Positions 1 through 18,859 of a stretch of 64,000 nucleotides of DNA are shown one piece after another; the first letter of the stretch is position 1; every line of letters begins with the position of its first letter. Origin of the DNA: Mytilisepta virgata (lineage: Eukaryota; Mollusca; Bivalvia; Mytilida; Mytilidae); the NCBI GenBank assembly GCA_028015205.1, contig CM051513.1, positions 51,286,341-51,350,340 on the forward strand, given 5' to 3'. The notes under the pieces are model-generated. The model had not been told where the DNA came from. It did no database searches and saw only the letters and a list, made by a program, of their open reading frames with translations. A program made the position numbers and the translations under genes.

Positions 1-29
1 TAAAACCGAAAGATTTGGAAGACCAAAAA

Positions 30-230
30 AAGTGGCCTTTCTCCTTTGTGTTTAAAAGCCTTCGACCCATCTTGGGTAATTTATAAACGATCAGAATTTA
101 ATTTGAATTCCATTTTGACTGTTAATGTTTCAGGAACATAAAAATTTACAGCACTAGGATTTATCGTGTGGTAATTGTTTACAAATTAAATACAAGATTA
201 AAGTCCGAGAAAAATTCAAAAAGTCTCACT
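30..230. repeat. Direct repeat of the DNA just 3' of the FReD gene
   Basis: About 200 bp here are nearly the same as 4472-4632, in the same orientation, 4.4 kb apart. No fibrinogen exon precedes this copy on the minus strand, so only the trailing sequence is duplicated. It could instead be an unnamed dispersed repeat. Confidence 0.6.
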
Positions 231-1640
231 GCTTTACACTTTTGTTAAATGTTTCTTTGCAGGCGACATGTTCTTTGAACACTCTTGTTTCACTACTTTT
301 CACTACAGAAAGGAAATATTTCCCTTTAAAAAAAATTCCCACACTGAATAAAGACACACAATAGGTACAAATGTCCATGTCATTTATTTTCCTAGGAAAA
401 ATTGTTAATGCCATTAATTTAACTAGGAAAGCACTGAATATGCATATTATATTTTCAGATGGATGTTTCAAAAAGCAACAATGATCAACAATCACTCAAT
501 ATTTGTTCTTAAATTATTATTTAGCTGTATAACATGGGAAATCAGTAGGTTGTTGGAACTTCGTGATGTGCCTAGAGGAAGAATATTCTGGTCCATTGAG
601 TTTTCCCCGAGTTATAGCCATTTGGACAATAATTTTGAGCTTATTCAGTATGCACCTTGATCTATCTTGACATCGCAACTGCTATGACAGGGTACTTTGG
701 ATACACATGAAAATTAGTAGATCTTTTCGATAGAATGACCCGGTCCATCGACTTTTCTCAAGGTTATAACCCTTAAACTTAGAATTTGTTTTTATATCCC
801 TGCGCATCTTGTCATTGTCACTCCTCTGATATGGTATGTAAGATATTCCTGTCCATTGAGGATCATTGAGATCAACCCTTTCACCAGCCAGGACTGGTTG
901 GAGAAACGGAGGTATGTTCACAGTTCTAGATTTTGTGTGTGAAGGGGGAAAAGCGGCATATCTGAACGAAATGATAAGTTAAAGGAGGGAAGCGGGAAAC
1001 GGGAGTCGAGGAGGAGGGAAGTGGGAATTGAAGGAATACCCCCTGTCTACCCCTCATATAAATCAACTTAGCGATACAGGCTCTTGAGAGCCTCTGGTTT
1101 CAGTTTATTTTCGGAAAAAGTCACGGTAATTTAATTACTAGTATACTTCAAAACTAGACACAATCTAGAGAAAGGTCACTATGCCCTGCGGTTTTTACCT
1201 TTCCGGATTTACAATCGGTAATAAATCAGATTTTTTATTTTCTGTATAACGCCCGAATCTATCATAGCTTTTTAACGAAAAAATAAAAAAATAAAATGAA
1301 CTTTTTAAAACTTATTGTTTAGTCCAACTAAAGTTTATTTTTTTAATGAAGCTGCGTAAGATGATTATGTCTATTTCGGTTTGTTTACAATGTTATTTGA
1401 CAAAATAAAAAGAATGACTTGTAGCAAGTCTAGTTCCTGTGCAGCTCATAAGTAAAATCTTCCCACCCCTCCCTCTTAATCTCTTAATTCACCCTTTGTA
1501 ACGAATGATGGCTCCATGACTATTCTGCATGATTCTGTTAATTCATACATGTGAATTTGGGTCCCAAATGCTACCCCTTCTGTAGTGTAGTCATTATGTT
1601 TCTCTTACAATCAAGACCAAAAAGGTGTATCCAAAATTAG
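231..1640. other. No gene seen; AT-rich DNA with a Helitron-like 3' end fragment
   Basis: Short open frames here have no recognisable domains. A 28-bp scrap at 1070-1097 (GCGATACAGGCTC...GAGCCTCTGG) is the 3' tip of the repeat family described at 2522-3924. Confidence 0.5.
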
Positions 1641-1644
1641 GGGG

Positions 1645-4362
1645 ATAAAAATGGCTGGAAAGGGTCACGATGTCTTGAGGTGAAGCAAGACATCTCGGCC
1701 TATGTCAGCTCGGTATATTACAAACTCGGCCCACTATCCTTTGTAATTACATATTTCATTATTATAATTTAATTCCTAAATGATGTCTTGGTTCAATTTA
1801 ATGTTTACTAGACGAGACAAAAAAGCCTCACCTCCTAATTGTACAAAACATACAAACAGTTTAAACATAAAAAAGACAGATATAAGACATTCAAGAGCCA
1901 CTTTGAAGTTGGGACTTATGAGAGACTATCTTTAATGTCATGTACACAATCTGTTCGATTTCATTTCAAATATTACATTGTAATAAAAGTTTTGGTCAGA
2001 AGAAGATGTTGCAGTTTTATCTGAATTTTTTTTAAACAAGTCTCGTGGCCCATTGTAAGAAAATTATGGAGAAAATTTTACTCTGTCTTACTACAGTCAA
2101 AATACGCTGATGAGTCATTTCATACCCACCATACAATATCGGATTGGTGATTGAATGCCTTTGAGTTCTACATAACGAAAGACCTACATGTCTTCAGAAG
2201 AAACGACCAAAATACGATATTCAGAACGAATAAGCATACAAGTCATGTATATAGGGGACGTGTATATAGACATGACTTACAATTCGAAACCCATAATCTT
2301 TTTTCAGGGATCTTGTTTTTAAGATGTTTTTTTATATGTGGTATGTAGAAGGTGCACATGTCTGTCTAGAAGGTTTCGTCTGATCTTGACTTCACATTTA
2401 TTGTTCATCGGTCAATATTAAGTTTTTGTGATGGGTTAATTGTTTCTCGGATATTACAAGTATTAGGTTTAAATGTATAAACTTTATATCAAACACTTAT
2501 TTGTCCTTTGAATTGAATTTTTAGCTCACCTGGCCTAAAAGGCCGCCATGTGAGCTTTTGCCATCGCTTGGCGTTCGTCGTCGTCCGTCGTTAACTTTTT
2601 CAAAAATCTTCTCCTCTAAAACGGCTAGGCAGATTGGATCGAGGCTTCATAGAAATGATATATGACATGTCCTCCACAAAACGATCCTCATTTTATATTG
2701 ATTCGATAAAAAACATGGCCACTGTTGCTAAAAATAGAATATAGGGGTAAATTGCTGTTTTTTGCTAATAACTCAAAAACCGTTACAGATATCGAAAATC
2801 TGACAGGGTAAAATTGATCAGCATGACAAGATCTACCTACCCTGAAAATTTGAAGGAAATTCCAAAACCCATTTAGGAGTTAATTCCCTTTTTTCGTCAA
2901 ATTTTCAAAATTTTAACATTTTTCGTCATTTATCTCCAAAACTATTTGAGATAGAAGTGAAATGTAAATTTGAAAAATGTTTGCCATGTTGAGATCTACC
3001 TACCCTGAAATTTTAAAGGAAATCCCAAAACCCATTTAGGAGTTGTTGTTCGCGCCCTTTTTTGTCAAATTTTCAAAATTTGCCGGTTCATTCAAAAATC
3101 TTCTCCTCTGAAACCGCTGGACCGATTGGTTTGAAACTTAATAGGAATGATCTATGACATGTCCTCTACAAACGATCCTCAATTTATTTTGATCTGACCT
3201 TAAAACATGACTGTCGTAGCTAAAAATAGAATATAGGGGTGCATGTGTTGTTTTTGGCTTATAACTCAAAAACCGTTACAGATATCGAAAATCTGACAGG
3301 GTAAAATTGATAAGCATGACAAGCTCTACCTAACCTGACATTCTGAAGGAAATCCTAAAACCCATTTAGGAGTTATTGTCCTTTTTTTGTCAAATTTTCA
3401 AAATTTCACATTTGAGATAGAAGTGAAATGTATATTTGAAAAACGTTTGCCATGTTGAGATCTACATACCCTGAAATTTTAAAGGAAATCCCAAAACCCA
3501 TTTAGGAGTTATTGCCATTTTTTCTGTCAAATTTTCAAAATTTTAACATTTCTGCATTTATCTCCAAAACTATTTGCGATGGAAGTTAAATGTAATTGAA
3601 AAATGTTTGCCATGTTGAGATCTACCCACCCTGAAATTTTGAAGGGAATCACAAATTCTATTTAGGAGTTATTGGTTTGTGTAATTTGAGGTCGGGTTCT
3701 GTTACATTTATTTAAGGTTCACCCTTATTCCTGATCAATTTTATCAACTTCCTGCCAAGACTACAATCATCAGGGAACATATTTTAACATTAAACCTTAT
3801 GAAAAATAAATCTTCAACAAATTTTCCCTGAACAATTGAACCAATTGCAACAAACTTTAGTTGATTAATTGTCTAATGAAAACCAGACTCCAGGTGAGCG
3901 ATACAGGCTCTGGTGAGCCTCTTGTTCATAAATATCAAGATAATAGAAGTAATCAAGAACATTGAATCTTACAACTACATATACCTGTAGGAAAAAATAC
4001 AAGGAATTTGTTTTCCGGGTGTCTTTAATCTATTCTATATTGCCGTTTCCATATATTTTAAGTTTTTTTTACCTTGGCTATACATATAGGTATGTGATGA
4101 ATACAAATCTGTCAGTAAAATTCAGACCATTCTGCTTTTTTCTACCTTGTTTGTAAAAATCTAAATAAAACGCCGTAAAAACATTTTTTTGAAAAATGTG
4201 ATTTTATATGGAATATAAGATATAGAAAACAAATGCACAACTCTGTAATTTGCTTTTTGAAGAAATATAAAATGCATGAAATATTACCATTAATGGGCCG
4301 AGTTTGTAATGTGCCGAGAAGTCATGCATTCTCTTGAGGCATCGTTCACCTGGAAAGGGTTA
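1645..4362. mobile_element. 2.7-kb element with ~90-bp imperfect terminal inverted repeats
   Basis: The left end (GGAAAGGGTCACGATG, then ACAAACTCGGCCCA near 1728) is repeated inverted at the right end (TGGGCCGAGTTTGT near 4294, then CACCTGGAAAGGGT). Both ends also share a TATTTCAT inner block. No transposase is visible. The interior carries the nested repeat at 2522-3924. Confidence 0.6.
2522..3924 (+). mobile_element. Helitron/Helentron-like non-autonomous repeat, complete copy
   Basis: It opens TAGCTCACCTGGCC and closes with the inverse CCAGGTGAGC, then GATACAGGCTC, a short hairpin and GCCTCTTG before TT. The inside consists of diverged units of ~200 bp (CCCATTTAGGAGTTATTG, GACATGTCCTC). 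No reading frame is kept. This is the only copy in the window with both ends clear in plus orientation. Confidence 0.65.
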
Positions 4363-4471
4363 ATGATCAAGTATAAAATTCTTGTTTGCTAACATAAAAA
4401 TGCAGTCTATACAATCGTTTACGATAAAAAGTACATAAACATTTAAGATTAAAAAATCAACGGTTATGAGT

Positions 4472-4664
4472 GGAAAGTGGCCCTTCTCCTTTGTGTTTAA
4501 AAGCCTTCGACCCATCTTGGGTAATTAATAAACAGAATGTTTCAGGAACATAAAAATCTACAGCACTAAGATTTATCGTGTGGTAATTCTTTACAAATTA
4601 AATACAAGTCCGAGAAAAATTCAAAAAGTTTTCAATCTTATTTTTGCCGTCCACTGTATGTTTG
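4472..4664 (-). other. Probable FReD 3' UTR, duplicated near position 30
   Basis: This sequence follows the FReD stop codon. Positions ~4472-4632 match ~30-230 closely, sharing AAAGCCTTCGACCCATCTTGG and CAGCACTAGGATTTATCGTG-like blocks, with a ~40-bp stretch missing. No AATAAA was found on the minus strand. Confidence 0.5.
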
Positions 4665-11718
<7,054 letters not shown>

Positions 11719-13440
11719 TGTTACACCAATCAAGTATACCTTTGTTACACCGATCACCAGTCTCCTCTAAGTTATAACAGCCGTCGAAATTGGACAGGCT
11801 AAAATTCCATGACATGAGCTGCTCTCACACCAAATTTTTATAACATGTTAAAGTTTCCAACACAATACATAAAGAATACATGTAAGCATCATAAATATTT
11901 AATGAATCAACCGTGCATATAATGAATTTTTCGACGACAAAGATTTTAAACATAATTGTATTGAAACTTCATACAGAGTACTTACATTACAAATAAATGC
12001 CAATACTCTTCTCTCTTTTATTAATATTTAAACGCAATTTTTGTTTTAACAGCACGATGTGAATTTATCAGTGTCTAAAACAAATAACATCATCTAATGG
12101 AACCGTGTTTGTAATGAATTGAAAGTTAGCAGAAAATCAATGGTCTTTTCAAAAACAACCTTAAATAAATTATAAACTTGTAAAAATCGTCAAACAATAT
12201 AAATTCGACAGAAGGAAAGGATTATGTTGTATAGCGTCAGAATTAAAATATATGAAAATCAAAACAAGAAGATGTCCTATTTTCCTTCTTTATTGTTTTA
12301 TGTGTTTAGAGCCATCCACACTTCGTTCATCGTCAAACTAACAAACGGATTTTTGTCCAGCGGAAAATGAGGTTAAAAATAAATCAATAAAAAAGCAAAA
12401 TATTTTAATTTCTTACATGTATGTATTTCAACAAAATTTGCAATGTTAAAATATAGTTTGACAAATGGTTGCTAAGTATCTAACGTCAGAAAACCCAAAT
12501 TCCACCAATACTCAAATTGCAAATGAATTGTCACCACTACATTTAATACACTGTGACCTTTGAATAGAAGAGAAATATCGATATTAAAAACAAACTACAA
12601 TTAACTGTTGTATAGATACTAGGAAACTACCCGTGCAAGCACAGGTATTCCAAAAAGATAGAATAGCTTTTCTTATACCCGTTCAATTGGAAATTTCACC
12701 ATTTTCGAAGGTTGAGATTTTTTCTGTCTTAAACCAGCGACGTGTGAAAATTATATGTTATCATGTTTTATATATCTGTCGATTTGAGAGACAGAAAGAT
12801 CGCCATCTAAATGGTTAAGAAGTCATAAATTCTATATCTCCTCTCTTTCACCCCCTAATCTCTCTCTGTCGAGCCCTTGAATAAAGTACGATTTTATATC
12901 GTATATCGTACAGGCACCTGAAGAATGGATTTAGTGTGTTGCAATCCCCCTTTTTAGTTGTGGGATGTTGCAGAGAAAAAGGTGATAGACAGAGGGAAAA
13001 GATGCGATGCATCACACATGTGCTTGTGGTACATTTTTTTTGGTATATCCTCTATGCCTGGAAACATGTGTGATTGAAAACAGTTCGAGTTGTTCTTAAC
13101 AGAGCTAAAGAAACAAAAATATAAATCGACACAAATCCCCAAGGTCCGATCGAGTTGTACAAAAATATTTACGTATACGTAATTAGAGCAGTTTCAGATT
13201 TTAATTTTTAACTGATGTAACGCAGTTGTAGCTGGATTGTTTAAATGTGGACATATTATTAAGCTTTACATAATGAAGTGTTTGATAATATAATATAAAT
13301 ATAAATTAAATGCAGAAATATTGGACCTACTATAAAAACCGATAAATATTGAATAAATATTTCCATTTTCATCAAGGAACACTAAAAACAAAAAATCACA
13401 AATATTAAAAAGTTACATCAAAATTATCAAAAACCCCTTA
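11719..13440. other. No gene seen upstream of FReD; AT-rich
   Basis: This stretch would hold the FReD promoter if the ATG at 11718 is the true start. I see no convincing TATA box, no further exon with domain similarity and no repeat of note. Confidence 0.45.
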
Positions 13441-13645
13441 ATGACCCCAAGAAAAAAACGGGATAGGCCCGATTCCAAAAATCAATTCCAACCTGTATTT
13501 CTTATGGGGGAGCATTGTGGTAAAATATATTGATACATTCAACAGAACAAAAGTAAATGAGCAGAAACCTGTCTACGCGGACGCCGACGACGACAGGCTC
13601 ATACCATAATACGTCCGCAAAAATTTGCGGTCATATGAAAACTAC
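13441..13645 (+). repeat. 3' end of a mussel repeat (CCGCAAAAATTTGCGG end)
   Basis: It holds ATCAATTCCAACC, GACGCCGACGACGACAGG and the terminal palindrome CCGCAAAAATTTGCGG. The same architecture closes the longer copy at 58077-58165. Confidence 0.6.
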
Positions 13646-14480
13646 AATGTATTTCACTGTATATCCCCGTACACCAGATATTGCTATTTACTGGTAACCA
13701 ATGTATTATCTCCACAATAGAAGTGTATCGTCAGTTGCCGATATATACCGTCAAAATTGCAACCTGTTGCAATTTACGGTACACCTATTCTATTTTTGAA
13801 TAAACAATGCAATGGGTACCAGAAAAGAGTAATATATATCTGCTGTAAGGGGATACTCAGTGGTGTTAGTCTTAATGTGTTAACATTTTTTCTTCAACAA
13901 TTTTGTATTGCGATTATGTCTTTCCCTTGGACACTTAGGGGAAAACCATTCCATTCCGAGTGAGGATGGGGGGGCTGGATTTTTTTCGCGCCTGTAATTG
14001 CTCCTTAGACACATCGGGGCCTTTTATTAATTTACTAGTACAGATAATCATGACGTATCAAGGGTATAATTTAAATGCATACACAGGCGGGACCTATTTA
14101 TCATGTACACGCCACGCGAAGACCAGACACACTGTAGGTGTTCAGTCTTTGATCCTTTTTTTTTATCTAAATGACAAACTAACACACTGTAAATGTTCAT
14201 TGTACACACCGGGATCTATTATTAAATTTATTATTCCAGATAATCATTAAGTCTAAAGGGTATTTCATTTTTTTTTATCCCCCATCGATGGAAAAGACGT
14301 CCAAGTATAAATTTTCCAAAGACGGACTAATTATTTGGACTAACCTATTATGTACCATGTGTATTGTGATTTGTGATTTTTGGAAACGCGTTGAGTTGTA
14401 AATTACACATTTAAATGCTGAAAGATACATGAGATATATACTGACTGAATCACGTGTTTCCAATGACGGTGATCAAATAA
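13646..14480. other. No gene seen
   Basis: Open frames of 62-96 codons here have no recognisable composition or motif and no splice-consistent neighbours. Two weakly similar segments (~14030-14060 and ~14215-14250, ATTAATTTACTAGTACAGATAATCAT type) suggest an old duplication. Confidence 0.4.
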
Positions 14481-15946
14481 CTAGAGGCTCCCAGGAGCCT
14501 ATAACGCTCATCTGGTTCAATATGCCAATCAACCGCCGTAAAAGCACCTTAGAAACAAACGTCTGGATTATAATTGGACATAATTATGAAAGAGTACGAT
14601 CTAATAACCATGGCTGCCAAGTCTGGTTCCAATTGACTGTACGTGTGTTTTCAGACAAGAAGATTTTTAAAATAAATTTTCCCATAGGGTCCTATGTTAA
14701 ACTAAGTTCCGCTGTGACGGCCATCTTGGTTGATCGTCCAGGTCATCGGACACAACTCTGAAAGAGGACCATCTAAGGACCATTGCTGCTAACTTTGGTT
14801 CCAATTGGCTCGGTAGTTTCAGAAAAGATTTTTAAATGAATTTCCCATAGGGTCCTATGTTAAACTAAGTTGGGCTGTGGCAGTCATCTTGGTTGATCGT
14901 CTGGATCATTGAACATAATCCTGAAAGAGGACCATCTAAAGACCATTGCAGACAAGTCTGGTTCCAATTGCCCATGAAGTTACATAGAAGACTTTTGAAA
15001 TTCATCCCCCCTTTTTCTATTTTTAGTAACAGCACCAATGTCGGTTGGAAGTCGGGGATGCTAGACACAATTTTGGAAGGGACATCCGAGGACTATTCCA
15101 CCAAAGTTTGGTCCCAATTGGCCAAATTTTTTAATCAACTAATGGGAAACAAGAATTGCCCATGACGGCCATGTTTGTTGCCCGATCTGGACGAAATGAG
15201 GAAATAGATTCTTTATGTCATGTTTCGTTCCATTTAGTCAAGTGACTTCAGAGGAGATTTTTTAATATCAGCCAATCAGAATCAAGAACTGCTGATGGCA
15301 GCCGTATTTGTAATCGGGACGAAATGAGGAAACTTTATAAAGGACCTCCCGTGCATGCTTCCTATCAAGTTTCGTTCTATATGGCCAAGCGATTTCAGAG
15401 GAAAAGAATTTTTTTTATATTAGTCAATCAGAAACAAGAACTGCTATTGGCGGCCATATTTGTAGTCTAATCGGGACGAAATGATGAAACTTTATAAAGG
15501 ACATACCATATATGCTTCCTATCAAGTTTTGTTCCATTTGGCCAAGCGAATTCAGAGGAGAATTTTTTTATATCAACTAATCAGAATCAAGAACTGTCCA
15601 TGGCGGCCATATTTGTAGTACGATCGGGACGAAATGAGGAAACTTTAGAAAGGACCTCCCATATATTCTTCATGTCAAGTTTTGTTCCATTTGGCCCAGC
15701 AGTTTCAGAGGAGATTTATGAAAATTCAGCCAATCAGAAACAACAATTGCCCATCGCGGCCATGTTTGTTGTCCGATCGGACGAAATGAGCAATCTTTAT
15801 AAAGGACCTTACATAGATGCTTCCTGCCAAATTTAATTCCATTTGGCCCAGTGGTTTCAGAGGGGAAGATTAAAATGTGAAAAGTTTACGGACGACGGAC
15901 GGACTGACGACGGACGCCAAACTATGACAAAAGCTCACATGGCCTA
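14481..15946 (-). mobile_element. Helitron-like repeat, 5' tip truncated
   Basis: Starts CTAGAGGCTCCCAGGAGCCT (3' hairpin, reversed) and ends with GACGACGGACGCC and AAAGCTCACATGGCC. The inside shows two unit types: a CCCATAGGGTCCTATGTTAA type and then five units with GGCGGCCATATTTGTAGT and CGATCGGGACGAAATGAGG. Confidence 0.7.
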
Positions 15947-16974
15947 TTAAAAAATAATAGTTCTATATCAAAAATAATTATAATTTGGGAAAAACAACAC
16001 TGGCAAAGTAAAAATGACCCCAGAAATAATATTCCTAGAAGACATACTGAGGTGGATAAGACATTTAGCGGAAAAGTTTAACCTAGTCTACATTTTAATT
16101 ATGAGACTGAAATCTTCGAAGAGGAGAATTTGGCTTTGTAGTTTGCAAAGTATTGAAACCAATCGGAGATAGTTTTATTCTTATATAGATGCGTATCACA
16201 ATACATGTGTGAAAAGTCAACCCGACTACACTATAGGGTTTAAATCAATATACTAATCATAAATCAAGGTACCATATAACTATATCTTTTGCAAAATATT
16301 AAGGTAAATCAGGAACTGTATATAAAGTAATAGTATTATATGATCCCTGGTTAAATCGAATATCAATTCATAACTGGGACTATTATATAATAGTCCCAGT
16401 TCATAATCATTAATTTCTTTAAGTTAATTATACCCATTTTATAGAATGTTAAATTTTACCAAAATAAATACTACCACAAAAATGACATTAACATTGGCAA
16501 AAATGTTATTTCAAAATGGTAGATAATAAAATATTAATTTCTTTTCAAAAATACAACCTTTACAGAAACAACACTTGAGCATGCGCGAGCGAATTAGCGA
16601 ATAATACTCTTCCCAATGACGAGCGGTTTTTAAAGAACATTTTCACACAAAACTCTAAGAAAAAGAAATTCTTTTGGGGGCAAATTTGGGAAACTGCTGA
16701 ATGTCACTATTATATGTTTTATCTCAAAGATTTCCAATATTTTATGGTTTCAGAGTAGTTACCGCTCGAAGAAAACGGTCTCTTCTTAGAGACTTACAAA
16801 ATGTTACAACATAGACTTAAGTGCCGTAAAAACGATCGTGTTTTGGACAAAATTACAAATTATGACCTAAAATGTAGATCGTAATGGAATATGAATCCTG
16901 AAATTATTAGAATTCAAACAGAATTGTATTTGTGTAGAAAAGGGGGAACTAGATGTACTGTAAGCAAAGCTCAC
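15947..16974. other. No gene seen; contains a perfect 30-bp palindrome
   Basis: AT-rich. The palindrome is at 16372-16401 with 15-base arms AACTGGGACTATTAT. Otherwise featureless to my reading. Confidence 0.5.
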
Positions 16975-16978
16975 AAAG

Positions 16979-17405
16979 GATATCCCCCGCTTTGAAGTCC
17001 AATTATCTTCCTTGTGTGATATCGGAAAGCAATGATTTTTCTTCATGCACATCTTTGGATGATGTACTTCCTTTCTGCAAAGTTTCGTTGAAATCCATTG
17101 AGCGGTTTAGGAGGAGTTGCGCTTACGAGGTTCATATATATTGTATAAGCCAAAAAAAAATAGAAGTCCAATTATCTCCCTTGTGTGATATTGGAAAGCA
17201 AAGATTTTTCTTCATGCACATCTTTGGATGATGTACTTCCTTTCTGTAAAGTTTCGTTGAAATCCATTAAGTGGTCTAGGAGGAGTTGCGCTTACAAGAT
17301 ATGTGGACAGACGGACAGACGGACAGACGGACAGACAGACAGACAGACGGACGGACAAGGTGATTCCTATATACCACCCCCCCAAACTTTGTTTGCGGGG
17401 GGTAT
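16979..17405. mobile_element. MITE-like element with GGATATCCCCCGC termini
   Basis: Left GATATCCCCCGC is inverted at the right as GCGGGGGGTAT. Two ~190-bp internal copies (AAGTCCAATTATCTTCCTTG, CATCTTTGGATGATGTACTT) are followed by a GGACAGAC tandem stretch at ~17304-17355. Confidence 0.65.
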
Positions 17406-17455
17406 AAAAATTGTTTTCCGGTACGTTTTATTACTCAATTTATCTGTTTGTACTA

Positions 17456-17728
17456 AGGTATCCGGACCATAATAGATCATGATCGAAAATTGTTTCTCTT
17501 TTTGACCGTGAATGACTGAACCAAACAATTTAAAGCTGGATTTTGTATGTATATTTTTTTCAAGTTGAAACACACTTTGTTGCTTATATGCAGAGTCTGT
17601 AAAAATAAGTTAGTTATATTGGCATTTCCGAAGTTTGCCGATAATTACCAAGGTCAATTAATTGCTTTGTATGGAACATCCGGGAACTTTTGAATAATCA
17701 CATGGTAATTTATGGTCCGGACACCCTA
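17456..17728. mobile_element. ~270-bp MITE-like element with TCCGGACCATAA termini
   Basis: GGTATCCGGACCATAA at the left is inverted at the right as TTATGGTCCGGACACC. No coding capacity. Confidence 0.65.
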
Positions 17729-17742
17729 ATAGCGTAAAATTA

Positions 17743-18760
17743 GGATTTCACAATTTCTCAATGTCCACGTTTCTTCTTGAAACTTTGTGCATATTTGAGT
17801 CTTTACTTAGTAAACTTTGGCAAATAAAATAGTGTCTGTTTTAAAGAAAAACAAGTATATACGTGTCCAATGGACACTACATGCCCCGCAAATGATGTAA
17901 GTATTTAGTAAATAGAATTACATTTGTTTATTGTTGACTTAGAAGTCCTTAACGATAGGGTAGATGAAATACTATCTCTCAGTACTTCATGAAAAACTAC
18001 ATTCAACCTGAACCTTAACCTGGATTTTAAATATTGAAATTCTATAAAGAAATTCAAAGTCGATGACCCATCACCTCAAGGTCACAGCATCCGTTTGGCA
18101 TCAAAATGCTGCAGTTCATATCACAAGCTATCCATGTACAAAGTTTCATAATAATATCATAACTCCTTAAACCTTAAACATGAACCTTATAACCTCGTAC
18201 GGACGTACAGGCGGGGCATACAAATTCATTATCTGAAAAATGCTCCATCTCGGATCCCCTTTTTATCACTTGGTAAACAAGGTAAACACAATCAAAATAT
18301 CGTTTCAATTGGTTATTCTACATAACAATTAAACCGGTTAGCCAATTTCATCAATGAATAAGTATGTTGAGGCACATGTAGGTGATTAAAAGAAATATTT
18401 GACGCAGACATTTTTAAAAATTCCTACCCATTTGTAAAAGTCATTTTTGCGTACTATTTGTATTCCTTCTTCAAACGTATGTTCAGAATTTCAAATTCCA
18501 CGAAAAGTGACAATTATATCTTTGCTAACATCGCAGATTTCTTTTTTTCGTAAACTTTTCACTCAAAAGTCTAACTCTCGCCGAAATATCTATAAAGTTG
18601 CAAAAACATTTCAATCAATGTTATATCATTTATTTTATACATTTCTAAAAAATAATTAGCCCAAAAAGCATTTGCGTTGAATACGCATAACATTGCATTT
18701 CAATGTTTAAATTTCTTGTAAAATTAACACGTTTTGTTTGTTGTAAGGCTCTATTAGTAG
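17743..18760. repeat. Diverged direct duplicate of 19727-20250
   Basis: Blocks occur in the same order in both: ACTATTTCTCAATG-like, AACTTTGTGCATATTTG, ACGTAACAATTAAA-like, AAAAGTGACAATTAT, TTTACTCAAAA and TTGTAAGGCT. The first copy carries a nested element at 17881-18219. Confidence 0.55.
17881..18219. mobile_element. ~340-bp MITE-like element with ATGCCCCGC termini
   Basis: ATGCCCCGC at the left and GCGGGGCAT at the right form an inverted pair. The inside includes GACCCATCACCTCAAGGTCA. No reading frame. Confidence 0.55.
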
Positions 18761-18859
18761 TAATACCGAAACCTGCCCTGATTTGGGGCCTCGTTTCATT
18801 TCGTTCATAGTCCAAACATTGTTACATATCTTATCATGCACAAAGGCCATGAGAGAAAA

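Noticed and set aside
13757..14250. Two adjacent plus-strand frames of 68 and 96 codons
   Set aside because: No domain, no splice support and repeat-derived context.
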